DNA from: Cysteiniphilum marinum
GTDB lineage: Bacteria > Pseudomonadota > Gammaproteobacteria > Francisellales > Francisellaceae
Reading direction: 5' to 3'
DNA: 35,855 bases
Assembly: GCF_014857925.1 (NCBI RefSeq)
Contig: NZ_JACYVZ010000026.1
Location: 1 to 35,855, forward strand
Shown here: positions 26,619-35,097 of the stretch, one piece after another
Numbering within the stretch: the stretch's first letter is position 1
Layout: every line of letters starts with the position of its first letter
The notes under the pieces: generated by a model
What the model was told of the DNA's origin: nothing
Databases searched by the model: none
Seen by the model: only the letters and a program-made list of their open reading frames with translations
Made by a program: the position numbers and the translations under genes

Positions 26619-26659
26619 CTAACGTAAGCCCCTACAAGGGGTTATTACTAGAGCGTTAG
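26619..26659 (-). promoter_or_regulatory. Nested hairpin between the Mur ligase and cphB genes
   Basis: An inner stem CCCCT/AGGGG with a 3-nt loop sits inside outer arms CTAACG/CGTTAG. It occupies the 91-bp gap of the cyanophycin operon. With no U-run after it, it may be a processing site or partial attenuator separating synthesis genes from degradation genes. Confidence 0.45.
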
Positions 26660-26682
26660 TTAGTAATATAGTTATCAAATAG

Positions 26683-28386
26683 TCAATCACAATATGTCTT
26701 CACTAGGGCCCCAATCTCAGCAATATGATCATGACAACACAAGACACACACATCACCTTGTTGCAATTGCGATAATAGCAACTTTGCCCCAGACAACTCA
26801 TCTTCAACCAAACGTATTGTATCTTTTTCCTGACCAAAACGAACTAGTGATGCTGCAATTTTCATGGGAATTTCTCCTTCATTAGCACCACGCAAATATT
26901 TCTTAAGCTCTTTGATTACAATCTCATGCGGCTTATACTCAGCAATTACTTTTGAGCTATCATCAATCAAATTGATTCTGTCTCCCGTTGTGCCAAACAA
27001 CAAACTAAGCTTACCGTCTTTTGTTTGATACGCTTGAGCCAAGGATAAAATCGCCTTAAATCCTGCTGGATTATGCGCAAAATCAATAATCACTTTTGCA
27101 CCTGATTTGAGTGTGTAGATATTAGCGCGCCCTTGATTTTCTTTCTCTGTATTTTGATAAGCACATAACGCCGCTATTATTTTCTCAAAAGCAATACCCA
27201 ATGCAAAAGCCAAAGCTATTGCATGTAAAGCATTCTCAATATTATGTTTTGCATGACCATTCATCGTTAGCGGCACATCATTAACATTAGCTAATGTTTT
27301 TTCTTTACCTTGGTGCCACCAGATAAAACAATCATCAGCAACATAACAAGCATGATCATTTATTGTTAATTGATTTAACACCAAAGGTGAAATTTTTGTT
27401 TGGCTTATTAAAATTCTAGGATTTTTTAGTTGGTTAACCACCTCGCGCAAAAGCACATCATCCATATTGATCACGGCAAAACTATTTTCTTTGGCTAACG
27501 CACGATAAACAATGCATTTGGCATCAAACAAATCGTTTAAGGTTTCAACACCATCCTCACCCATATGATCATAAGAAACATTAGTGACCGTTGCTGCTGA
27601 AACTTGTGTTTCTATCAAGCCACGTTTTAACAATCCACCACGCGCTGATTCTAAAACAGCTACTTCAACACTTGGATTGGTGAGCACAAATTGATGTCCC
27701 GTAGGTCCTGAATAATCGCCTTGATCAATAATCTCACCATTAATAGCAACCCAATCCGTTGAAGCATAACCACTTACCTTACCAGCATGCTGACAGATAA
27801 AATTCGTCAAACGCACTGTTGTTGTTTTGCCATTGGTTCCGGTAACAATGGCCTGTGGAATATCATAAATATCCTGCCATGGTAGCGATAAATAATCATC
27901 GGTTAATAATGATAATTTATAACGACCAACACCAGAACCTACATAAGCATGATCTTTTTCTCTAAAGATATTTAAACCATGTGATTTGGCATTAACATAC
28001 AGTATACGGTAGGCAAGGTTTTGCTCTTCTTGAATTGCTTGAAGTAAGCTTGCCTTTTGCGATTCATTCAATACCAAAACGTCATTATTTAAGAATTCAT
28101 AACATGCTGCTTGCCATGTGTAATCAATAACATCACAACTGGCAAGCAAGATATCACACGGTGCAGTAAACGCTAAACGCAAACCCTCGCTATACGCCTT
28201 ATGTGCTAGCTTATATTCAGAGAAACCAAATAAAGGCAGCAGTCGCTTACAATTTTTTTGCCATAGTTTAATAAGTACCTCTTGATTTGTCTTAAGCGGA
28301 ATATCAAGCACAACACCGGTTTCATTAAAAAACAAATTAGGCCCAACTAAACGCCTTGAATAACCTTCAGGAATTTCATGCATCAT
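26683..28386 (-). CDS. Stand-alone Mur-ligase-family protein, cyanophycin-synthetase paralogue
   Basis: Cytoplasmic ATP-dependent ligase-like protein of 567 aa. Residues 1 to ~165 are an N-terminal region I cannot assign. Residues ~175-567 are a Mur ligase: the P-loop GTNGKTT (183-189), LESARGGLLKRGL, NMDD, the ENALHAIALA segment and IIDFAHNPAGF. They run parallel to the C-terminal half of the neighbouring CphA (GTNGKTT, FETARGGLLRSGL, LMDYGHNPAAV, LRGRKSGEVP versus LRGANEGEIP). The ATP-grasp half that adds Asp in CphA is missing. Two ATGs in tandem occur at 28386 and 28383; AGGTG suits the second better. It lies between cphA and cphB, so a cyanophycin-related role is likely but unproven. Confidence 0.85.
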   Translation of the reverse strand: MMHEIPEGYSRRLVGPNLFFNETGVVLDIPLKTNQEVLIKLWQKNCKRLLPLFGFSEYKLAHKAYSEGLRLAFTAPCDILLASCDVIDYTWQAACYEFLNNDVLVLNESQKASLLQAIQEEQNLAYRILYVNAKSHGLNIFREKDHAYVGSGVGRYKLSLLTDDYLSLPWQDIYDIPQAIVTGTNGKTTTVRLTNFICQHAGKVSGYASTDWVAINGEIIDQGDYSGPTGHQFVLTNPSVEVAVLESARGGLLKRGLIETQVSAATVTNVSYDHMGEDGVETLNDLFDAKCIVYRALAKENSFAVINMDDVLLREVVNQLKNPRILISQTKISPLVLNQLTINDHACYVADDCFIWWHQGKEKTLANVNDVPLTMNGHAKHNIENALHAIALAFALGIAFEKIIAALCAYQNTEKENQGRANIYTLKSGAKVIIDFAHNPAGFKAILSLAQAYQTKDGKLSLLFGTTGDRINLIDDSSKVIAEYKPHEIVIKELKKYLRGANEGEIPMKIAASLVRFGQEKDTIRLVEDELSGAKLLLSQLQQGDVCVLCCHDHIAEIGALVKTYCD

Positions 28387-28395
28387 TACACCTAC

Positions 28396-31209
28396 TTAAT
28401 CGGCATCTTCTTCAACAATAGCAACAAGGCGCACACCACGCTCATCGGCAATAATGCCACCTTGCATCATCTGTACAATCTCTTGTGCCAAACCATGGTT
28501 TTTGCTTAATTCAATCGTTGTATTCGTCTTCGTTGTGGCTGTATTTTCAGAAGCCTCATCTTCTTTATTGAAATGAATAATCTGCTTCCACGTGCGTTTG
28601 ATATTATCTGCAAACACCACCAAAAGATCACCAACATTAGCATGTTGTAATGTATGATCAACTGCTTCTTGCTCGCTTTCAATAATCTGAATGCTATTTT
28701 CAGAAATTCCAGCTTCTAGCAATGCTTCTTTTAATTTGTGTGGAACTTCACCAGATTTACGCCCTCTTAAACCATCATCTTGCTTACAGATAAATTGATC
28801 AAAATAAGGTGCTACCGCCTTAGCAATATTAGCAATATCCTGATCACGTCTATCCCCAGGAGCTGCAATCACACAGGTTTTGATGCCTTTAGTATCAATC
28901 TGTTCAACCAACTTACCCATTGCCAAAACAGCCGCTGGATTATGACCATAGTCCATTAAGACCTTAAATGGATGTTCATCAAACCAGTTCATACGTCCTG
29001 GTGCTTGATAAAACGAAGTTGTAAAGGTTCTGAGTCCATTTTTAATATCATCTAGGCTCATATTCATACTATAAGCAATTGCCACGGCAAACATAGCATT
29101 TTGTACATTGTGAACTGCTCGCCCTTCCATTGTTGCAGGAATCAAATGCGTCCATAATACCGGCATGTGAATATGATTATCAAAGATGGTGATCATGTCA
29201 CCATTAACCCCTTTCTCAATGACAACGGCCTTGCCCCCTGCACGAATATGCTCTTTGACCAATGCGTGCTCTGGATTCATCGTCACATACATAATGTGCT
29301 CAGCTTGTGTATAAGCAGATAATTTTAAGCAATGCGGATCATCAGCATTTAATACAGCGACATCGCGTGCTGCATCAGTTACGATACGTTTCACTTCTGC
29401 TAGTTCTTCTAGTGTATTAATACCCTTGAGCCCCATATGATCCTCGGCAATGTTAATGCAAGCGCCAACATTGCAATAATCATAACCTAAACCACTTCTA
29501 AGCAAACCACCACGTGCCGTTTCAAACACAGCCACATCAACATTAGGGTCACGCAACACCATTTGTGCGGACTTAGGTCCTGTCATATCACCTGCGACAC
29601 TTAATTTACCGTTAACATAAACACCATCTGTTGTGGTAAAGCCCACACATTTACCAGCAATCTTCCACATATGAGCAACCATGCGTGTTGTCGTTGTTTT
29701 GCCATTGGTACCAGTAATTGCTGCAATTGGAATACGCGCACGCTCTGTATCAGGAAATAACATATCCATCACTGCACCTGCTACATCGCGTGGATATCCC
29801 TCACTTGGTGATACATGCATTCTAAAGCCAGGTGCTGCATTAACCTCACAAATACCTCCGCCGATTTCTTGATAAGATTGGGTAATATCAGGGGATAGGA
29901 AATCAACCCCACCAACATCCAAACCAATCGCAGTGACCGCACGCTCTGCCATCTCACGATTATCCGGATGCACTACATCGGTTAAATCAATTGCCGTACC
30001 ACCGGTTGAAAGATTCGCTGTTTTACGCAAGTAACAAATCTCACCACTTGCTAAAATGCTCTCTGCTGTGAGTCCGGCTTTTTCTAATAGAGTTAATGCT
30101 TGATGATCAAGCTCAAGACGTGTTAATACCTTCTCATGCCCGACACCGCGCCTTGGGTCTTTATTGACAGTATCAATTAGCTCAGCAATCGTGTGCTTAC
30201 CATCACCAACGACATGTCCAGGAACGCGTTTTGCCACAGCGACTAATTTACCATTAACGACCAACATGCGATGATCAAAACCTTCAATATATTGCTCTAA
30301 AACAACCCAACGACCATGCTCTTTTGCCAATGCATATGCTTGTTTTAAACCTTCATCATCTTGAATATTAATGCTTATACCACGACCATGATTACCGTTT
30401 AATGGCTTAACAACCAATGGATAACCTAAGTGACGGGCAACGGATAATGCATCACTTTCGTGGCGCACGCTGCGTTGCTTAGGTACAGGGAGTCCCAAAC
30501 CATTTAAAATGGTGTTGGTTTGTTCTTTATCACAAGATATCTCAACGGCAATATGTTTAGTTTCACCGGTAATGGTCGCTTGAATACGGTTTTGATACTT
30601 GCCATGACCGAATTGCACTAAAGACTGGTCATTTAATCGAATGTACGGAATATCGCGCTTTGTCGCGGCTTCTACTAATGATCCCGTACTTGGACCAAAT
30701 TCTTTGCTTTGGGCAAACTTAATAAAGCGAACCCTCTCTTCTTCAAAATCAAAATCTTTAAGATCCACATTAAGTGCTTGCTGCAGCTCTTGAGGTAAAA
30801 GTGAGATCAGTAAATCACGTGCTAAGAAGCTCGCCTGCAAACCAACATCTTTTTGCTTATACTCGAACACCATATTGTATTGTCTTGGCTCACCAGTGCT
30901 GCGCGTTTTACCAAAGCTTACATTGCTACCTGCAACATCCTGAAGCTCAATCGCTACATGCTCCCAAATATGCCCCATCCATGTACCTTCATCCTCACGC
31001 ATGCGCCGTATAAAACCACCTGGCTCACGATAAGAGCAACCATGTTCTTTCAGTCCCGGAAGCGCCTCAATCAAGGCATCAATAAAATCAGCACCGAGCT
31101 TTGCCGATGGCCACTCTTCTAAAATACCCAAGTCAATAACATGTCTAATGACTGGAAAGTTGGCATAGACATTTGGTCCAATATAGACATTCGTGGATAG
31201 TATTTGCAT
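28396..31209 (-). CDS. cphA: Cyanophycin synthetase
   Basis: Makes cyanophycin, the multi-L-arginyl-poly-L-aspartate reserve polymer, from Asp, Arg and ATP without ribosomes. Residues 1 to ~160 are the N-terminal domain. Residues ~200-480 are the ATP-grasp domain that activates the backbone Asp (VVKPLNGNHGRG at 267-277, EVNAAPGFRMH at 455-465). Residues ~490-890 are the Mur-ligase domain that adds Arg (ITGTNGKTTTTRM from 498, ETARGGLLRSGL, DYGHNPAA). The 937-aa length exceeds the usual ~870-900 through a C-terminal tail with an Asn/Thr-rich linker. The ATG at 31209 has AGGGAG 6 nt upstream. It is first in an operon with the Mur-ligase paralogue, cphB and iaaA. Confidence 0.95.
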   Translation of the reverse strand: MQILSTNVYIGPNVYANFPVIRHVIDLGILEEWPSAKLGADFIDALIEALPGLKEHGCSYREPGGFIRRMREDEGTWMGHIWEHVAIELQDVAGSNVSFGKTRSTGEPRQYNMVFEYKQKDVGLQASFLARDLLISLLPQELQQALNVDLKDFDFEEERVRFIKFAQSKEFGPSTGSLVEAATKRDIPYIRLNDQSLVQFGHGKYQNRIQATITGETKHIAVEISCDKEQTNTILNGLGLPVPKQRSVRHESDALSVARHLGYPLVVKPLNGNHGRGISINIQDDEGLKQAYALAKEHGRWVVLEQYIEGFDHRMLVVNGKLVAVAKRVPGHVVGDGKHTIAELIDTVNKDPRRGVGHEKVLTRLELDHQALTLLEKAGLTAESILASGEICYLRKTANLSTGGTAIDLTDVVHPDNREMAERAVTAIGLDVGGVDFLSPDITQSYQEIGGGICEVNAAPGFRMHVSPSEGYPRDVAGAVMDMLFPDTERARIPIAAITGTNGKTTTTRMVAHMWKIAGKCVGFTTTDGVYVNGKLSVAGDMTGPKSAQMVLRDPNVDVAVFETARGGLLRSGLGYDYCNVGACINIAEDHMGLKGINTLEELAEVKRIVTDAARDVAVLNADDPHCLKLSAYTQAEHIMYVTMNPEHALVKEHIRAGGKAVVIEKGVNGDMITIFDNHIHMPVLWTHLIPATMEGRAVHNVQNAMFAVAIAYSMNMSLDDIKNGLRTFTTSFYQAPGRMNWFDEHPFKVLMDYGHNPAAVLAMGKLVEQIDTKGIKTCVIAAPGDRRDQDIANIAKAVAPYFDQFICKQDDGLRGRKSGEVPHKLKEALLEAGISENSIQIIESEQEAVDHTLQHANVGDLLVVFADNIKRTWKQIIHFNKEDEASENTATTKTNTTIELSKNHGLAQEIVQMMQGGIIADERGVRLVAIVEEDAD

Positions 31210-31277
31210 TGTATTCTCCCTGTTTGTAATTTTTCTCCAAAGATATTGACTGTTAGAATAAACAAAGTTAAACCCTT

Positions 31278-31286
31278 TGTATAGCA
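31278..31286 (-). promoter_or_regulatory. Candidate extended -10 promoter of the cphA operon
   Basis: TGCTATACA on the minus strand is an extended -10 (hexamer TATACA, 31283 down to 31278). There is no good -35 at 17 bp, although TTGATA occurs 20 bp upstream. It would give a leader of about 60-65 nt. Confidence 0.35.
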
Positions 31287-31377
31287 GACATTGACGCTTC
31301 TTGTATCAATTTTTTTGTATTTTAACGTTCCATATTGACCATGACCATATTCCTGCCCACTTTGATTGTGTAAGCGC

Positions 31378-31474
31378 ACCCTGAGCGTAAGTCGAAGCCT
31401 TTATGAAGTATGATTTTCCAAAGCTACCCACTTCGACTGATACTCAGTACATCGCTTCGGCTTACACTCAGGGT
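31378..31474. repeat. 97-bp REP-like inverted-repeat element
   Basis: Arms of 21 bp, ACCCTGAGCGTAAGTCGAAGC (31378-31398) and its inverse starting GCTTCGGCTTACACTCAGGG (31454-31474), agree at 19 of 21 positions. A smaller perfect palindrome, ACTGA-TAC-TCAGT, lies inside. Arm sequences of the 'TTCGAC...CTCAGGGT' type recur as dispersed palindromic repeats in many bacterial genomes. It is placed in the gap between two gene starts and ends. Copy number elsewhere cannot be seen from this window. Confidence 0.6.
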
Positions 31475-31540
31475 ACGGTGAGCACTCGTGGGTGAACATT
31501 TAGTCTTAGCTTCCATATTCTATGCATAATTACTATATTT

Positions 31541-32905
31541 CTAACATGCTGGTAAATTCACGGCTAGGCCACCAAGTGATGTTTCTTTGTATTTAGTGGA
31601 CATGTCTTTACCTGTTTCTTTCATCGTCTGAATCACTTGATCTAAGCTCACATGATGCTCACCATCGCCTAGTAGTGAAAGCTTAGCACCATTGACTGCT
31701 TGTACTGCACCCATGGCATTTCTCTCAATACATGGAATCTGTACCAAACCACCAATTGGATCACAGGTCAACCCCAAATTATGCTCCATGCCCATCTCAG
31801 CGGCATTTTCGACTTGTTCAACATTGCCGCCTAGAAGTGCGCAAAGCCCCGCTGCCGCCATTGAGCATGCAACACCCACTTCACCTTGGCAGCCTACTTC
31901 GGCTGCTGAAATTGAAGCCCCTTTTTTAAATAAAATGCCAATAGCCGCCGTTGTTAACAAATAATCGATAATCTCTTTTTTTGTGGTGAAGGGATGGCTT
32001 AGCACATGATGTTTTAATACAGCAGGAATCACGCCTGCCGCCCCATTGGTTGGTGCTGTAACCACCTTGCCACCGGCGGCATTCTCTTCATTAACAGCAA
32101 TGGCAAAAACATTAAGCCAATTAAGATCCTTGATATCTAAACGCGATTCCTCCAAACGTGTTTTAAGTTTATATGCGCGACGTTTAACTGATAACCCTCC
32201 TGGAAGTTCACCATCTGTTTGCAATCCGTTTTCAATGGACTCATCCATCACCTGCCAAATCGCAAGCACACCTTCTTCAACTTCATTCTTATCACGCAAC
32301 ACGCATTCATTGGCCATCATTAAGTCGGCTATACTCATCTGGTATTTCTCACACAGATCCAACAACTCTTTAGCCGTTGCAAATGGATAAGGTACGGCGT
32401 GCGCATCAACGGGAGCTGGATCATTGTGTAAATGCATCTCATGCTCATCCAAGATAAATCCCCCTCCGACAGAAAAATACTTTAATGTATCAAGTTTTTT
32501 GCCTTGCGCATCCCATAGCGTAAACAACATACCGTTAGCATGCTCTGGCAGCGCCTCATTATAGTGAAATATCAGATCAGCCGTATAGTCAAAATCAATC
32601 TCATAAGACCCCAATAATTTCATCTTTTTGCTTTTAAGAATCTGATCATAACAAAGTGCAGCCGCATTAATATCAATACTATGTGGCTCAAAGCCTGCAG
32701 ATCCCAAAATACATGCATAATCTGTTTTATGCCCTTTTCCTGTCAATGCTAGTGACCCAAAAAGTTCAATCGTAAAACGCTTAGTCTCTTGCAATGCAGC
32801 TTGATGTTTTTGTAAAAACCGAAAGGCTGCGCGCATTGGACCCACTGTGTGTGATGATGACGGTCCTACACCAATAGAAAACAAATCAAAAATACTAATA
32901 TTCAT
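31541..32905 (-). CDS. sdaA: L-serine ammonia-lyase, iron-sulfur type, single chain
   Basis: Deaminates L-serine to pyruvate and ammonia with a [4Fe-4S] cluster. The N-terminal beta domain contains GVGPSSSHTVGPMRAA. The C-terminal alpha domain contains the cluster cysteines Cys339 (EVGCQGEVG), Cys381 (LTCDPIGG) and Cys392 (VQIPCIERN), with the 42- and 11-residue spacing of the Legionella pneumophila enzyme. The last residue of the protein is Cys454, matching the C-terminal tail cysteine that caps the cluster in that enzyme. The frame opens at 32929, but AAGGGTGAG places the start at the ATG at 32905 (454 aa). It is divergent from psd, with a palindrome over its promoter region. Confidence 0.95.
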   Translation of the reverse strand: MNISIFDLFSIGVGPSSSHTVGPMRAAFRFLQKHQAALQETKRFTIELFGSLALTGKGHKTDYACILGSAGFEPHSIDINAAALCYDQILKSKKMKLLGSYEIDFDYTADLIFHYNEALPEHANGMLFTLWDAQGKKLDTLKYFSVGGGFILDEHEMHLHNDPAPVDAHAVPYPFATAKELLDLCEKYQMSIADLMMANECVLRDKNEVEEGVLAIWQVMDESIENGLQTDGELPGGLSVKRRAYKLKTRLEESRLDIKDLNWLNVFAIAVNEENAAGGKVVTAPTNGAAGVIPAVLKHHVLSHPFTTKKEIIDYLLTTAAIGILFKKGASISAAEVGCQGEVGVACSMAAAGLCALLGGNVEQVENAAEMGMEHNLGLTCDPIGGLVQIPCIERNAMGAVQAVNGAKLSLLGDGEHHVSLDQVIQTMKETGKDMSTKYKETSLGGLAVNLPAC

Positions 32906-32949
32906 AAACTCACCCTTAAAAAAGCCCATTTACCTTAAAAAACCTGCTT

Positions 32950-32978
32950 ACAATAAATCAGTGGCTGGCAGATGTAAA
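32950..32978 (-). promoter_or_regulatory. Candidate sdaA promoter
   Basis: On the minus strand: TTTACA (32978 down to 32973), a 17-bp spacer and TATTGT (32955 down to 32950). The -35 hexamer lies inside the inverted repeat 32963-32997, so a protein bound there would block it. Confidence 0.35.
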
Positions 32979-32997
32979 ATAATTTACAATGCCAGCC
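32963..32997. promoter_or_regulatory. 35-bp inverted repeat between divergent sdaA and psd
   Basis: Outer arms GGCTGGCA and TGCCAGCC are perfect. Inner arms GTAAA and TTTAC are also perfect and separated by 4 nt. It lies 23 bp upstream of the psd ATG and 57 bp upstream of the sdaA ATG. It could be an operator for both genes or, as RNA, a leader hairpin. No T-run follows on either strand, which argues against a terminator. Confidence 0.5.
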
Positions 32998-33020
32998 AAA
33001 AATATATCGCTTAATACTGC

Positions 33021-33857
33021 ATGTTTAAAGATACCTTATTTCTAACGCTTCAAAAAATATTACCTCAAGCCTGTTTATCACGCCTTGCCGGTAAGCTTGC
33101 TAACTGTGAAAACCCTACAATTAAAAATAAATTAATTCACCTTGCGATGAAACGTTTTGATATCGAATTAACTGACGCGTTAATTGACGATCCGACAGAC
33201 TATGCTAGTTTTAACGATTTTTTCACCCGCAAATTAAAACCAGAAGCGCGCCTTATTGATCCAAACGATAACAGTATTATCTCGCCAGCTGATGGTAAAA
33301 TCACGCAAGCGGGGAAAATCACCGAAGACAAATTAATTCAAGCCAAAGGCAAATATTTCTCATTAAAAGCACTTACAGCGGATACGGCGAAAGAAAACTA
33401 TACTGATTTTTCAGTAATTTATTTATCCCCTTCGGATTATCATCGTGTGCATATGCCCATTGATGGGAGGCTTACACGCATGACTTATGTTCCAGGCAAA
33501 TTATTCTCAGTCAATGAGTTAACCGCGGAAAATATCGATGGACTCTTCGCCAAGAATGAACGCCTGATTTGTTACTTTGATACTGCTATTGGTGAAATTG
33601 CCGTTATTTTTGTGGGTGCAATGCTTGTTGCAGGAATTGAAACCGTTTGGCATAAGTTAGTTGCACCTAACTATTACAGCAAAGTGACACACTTTGATTA
33701 CTCTGAGCAAAACTTGCATTTTAATAAAGGTGATGAGATTGGTTTATTTAATTTTGGTTCAACGATTATTACACTTTTCCCTGAGAATAAAATCACATGG
33801 CAAGCGAACATCGCGGGCAAAATTAATATGGGGCAAACGATTGCCAAATCTATCTAA
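33021..33857 (+). CDS. psd: Phosphatidylserine decarboxylase proenzyme
   Basis: Makes phosphatidylethanolamine from phosphatidylserine at the inner membrane. It is a self-cleaving pyruvoyl enzyme. The catalytic triad for cleavage is visible: Asp91 (SPADGKI), His144 (YHRVHMP) and Ser247 in FGST (NFGSTII), the family's LGST site, where backbone cleavage turns the Ser into the pyruvoyl group. At 278 aa it is slightly shorter than E. coli Psd (322 aa) but complete. The ATG at 33021 has no strong ribosome binding site. It is divergent from sdaA; both genes draw on the serine pool, which may be a regulatory link, but this is only inference. Confidence 0.95.
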   Translation: MFKDTLFLTLQKILPQACLSRLAGKLANCENPTIKNKLIHLAMKRFDIELTDALIDDPTDYASFNDFFTRKLKPEARLIDPNDNSIISPADGKITQAGKITEDKLIQAKGKYFSLKALTADTAKENYTDFSVIYLSPSDYHRVHMPIDGRLTRMTYVPGKLFSVNELTAENIDGLFAKNERLICYFDTAIGEIAVIFVGAMLVAGIETVWHKLVAPNYYSKVTHFDYSEQNLHFNKGDEIGLFNFGSTIITLFPENKITWQANIAGKINMGQTIAKSI

Positions 33858-33959
33858 AAGCACTTAGCATGATTTAAAATATAAAAAATATCAGCAAAGC
33901 AATTTTTTTTATCTATACTCAAACTTGTCAAAAGCTAACAAAGAAACAAGGAGTTTGTG

Positions 33960-35084
33960 ATGAAACCATTTGACGGATTATTAATTGCTGATTTTACCCA
34001 TGTGTTATCAGGACCCTTTTGCACGATGCTATTGTGCGATCTAGGTGCCAGAGTAATCAAGCTTGAGCGCCCCGAAGTTGGTGAAGATTCACGCCAATTC
34101 GGTCCCTTTATCGATGGTATTTCCATGTATTTTGAAACAGTTAATCGAGGCAAAGAAAGTGTTGGTGTTAATCTTAAAGATCATAATGATCTAGCACTTG
34201 TTAAAAATATTATCAAACAGGCCGATGTTGTGGTTGAGAACTTCCGCCCAGGCACCATGGCTAAGCTTGGTCTTGATTATGATGCGCTTTGTAAGATTAA
34301 TCCTCGGGTAATTTTCGCCTCTATCTCAGGCTTTGGACAATCTGGCTCGATGTCACAGCTACCTGCCTATGATGAACTAATTCAAGCGATGAGTGGCTTT
34401 ATGAGTGTCACCGGTGAGCCTGATGGTCCACCAATTAAAGCAGGTCCCTCAGTTTCTGATATGCTTGCTGGTGTGTATTGCTTCTCGGCAATTACCACAG
34501 CGCTTTATCAGCGTGAAAAAACAGGCAAAGGTTGCCAAATCGATATTGCCATGTTTGATGCGATGTTGTCATTTTTAGAAAGTGATGTTGTCTCTGATAA
34601 AATGTTGCATAAAATCCCCAGCCGAATTGGCAACAAACACCCTAATATCTCACCCTTTAGCACCTTTAAATGTAAGGATGATGATATTGTTATTTGTGCG
34701 GCAACTGATAAGCTTTTTGCTTCTGCTTGTGATGTTATGGGACTTAATCTACCAAAAAATGATCCAAAATGCCAGAGCAATAAAGATCGCTTAGCACATA
34801 ATGATCTTATCAAAGCTGCCTTTGAAAAGTCGCTTGGTAACGATACTGTTGCTAACTGGTATGATAAGTTTGTTAAAGCCGGCGTTCCCGCAGGACCTAT
34901 TAATAATGTCAATCAAGCCCTTAATCTTAAAGTTGTTAAAGAGCGTGATATGATTGTCAAAGCAGGGAAATATCAGCTTCCTGGATGTCCATTGAAGTTC
35001 TCAACCAATAAGGAAACCGGCACAAGAAAAGAAGCACCTAAGGTAAATGCTGATGGCGCCAAAATTAAGAAAGAATTTAAATAA
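33960..35084 (+). CDS. Class III CoA-transferase (CaiB/BaiF family)
   Basis: Transfers CoA between acids and acyl-CoAs, with a catalytic aspartate forming the mixed anhydride. The 374-aa protein has the family's VLSGPFCTMLLCDLGARVIKLERP at the N-terminus, VNRGKESVGVNLK, VVENFRPGTM and SISGFGQSG. Asp167 in AGPSVSDMLAG aligns with the catalytic aspartate of formyl-CoA transferase. GTG and ATG codons occur in tandem at 33957/33960; AAGGAG is 6 nt from the ATG, which is chosen. The acyl substrate cannot be told: the family includes formyl/oxalyl, carnitine, succinyl and racemase members. The exported protein gene follows 13 nt downstream. Confidence 0.9.
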   Translation: MKPFDGLLIADFTHVLSGPFCTMLLCDLGARVIKLERPEVGEDSRQFGPFIDGISMYFETVNRGKESVGVNLKDHNDLALVKNIIKQADVVVENFRPGTMAKLGLDYDALCKINPRVIFASISGFGQSGSMSQLPAYDELIQAMSGFMSVTGEPDGPPIKAGPSVSDMLAGVYCFSAITTALYQREKTGKGCQIDIAMFDAMLSFLESDVVSDKMLHKIPSRIGNKHPNISPFSTFKCKDDDIVICAATDKLFASACDVMGLNLPKNDPKCQSNKDRLAHNDLIKAAFEKSLGNDTVANWYDKFVKAGVPAGPINNVNQALNLKVVKERDMIVKAGKYQLPGCPLKFSTNKETGTRKEAPKVNADGAKIKKEFK

Positions 35085-35097
35085 TCGCTCTTTGATC

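Larger units (their letters stand above)
31210..31540. other. 331-bp non-coding region between cphA and sdaA
   Basis: It holds the cphA leader and promoter region (31210 to ~31290), an AT-rich stretch, and a 97-bp inverted-repeat element (31378-31474). The short open frame on its minus strand overlaps cphA and has no coding character. The last ~65 bp before sdaA show nothing recognisable. Confidence 0.6.

Noticed and set aside
31119-31379. 86-aa minus-strand open frame upstream of cphA
   Set aside because: It overlaps the start of cphA in another frame, resembles no family and covers the cphA promoter region; it is a chance frame.
32963-32997. Inverted repeat as an intrinsic terminator
   Set aside because: It lies between two gene starts, so no transcript needs to end here, and there is no T-tract.
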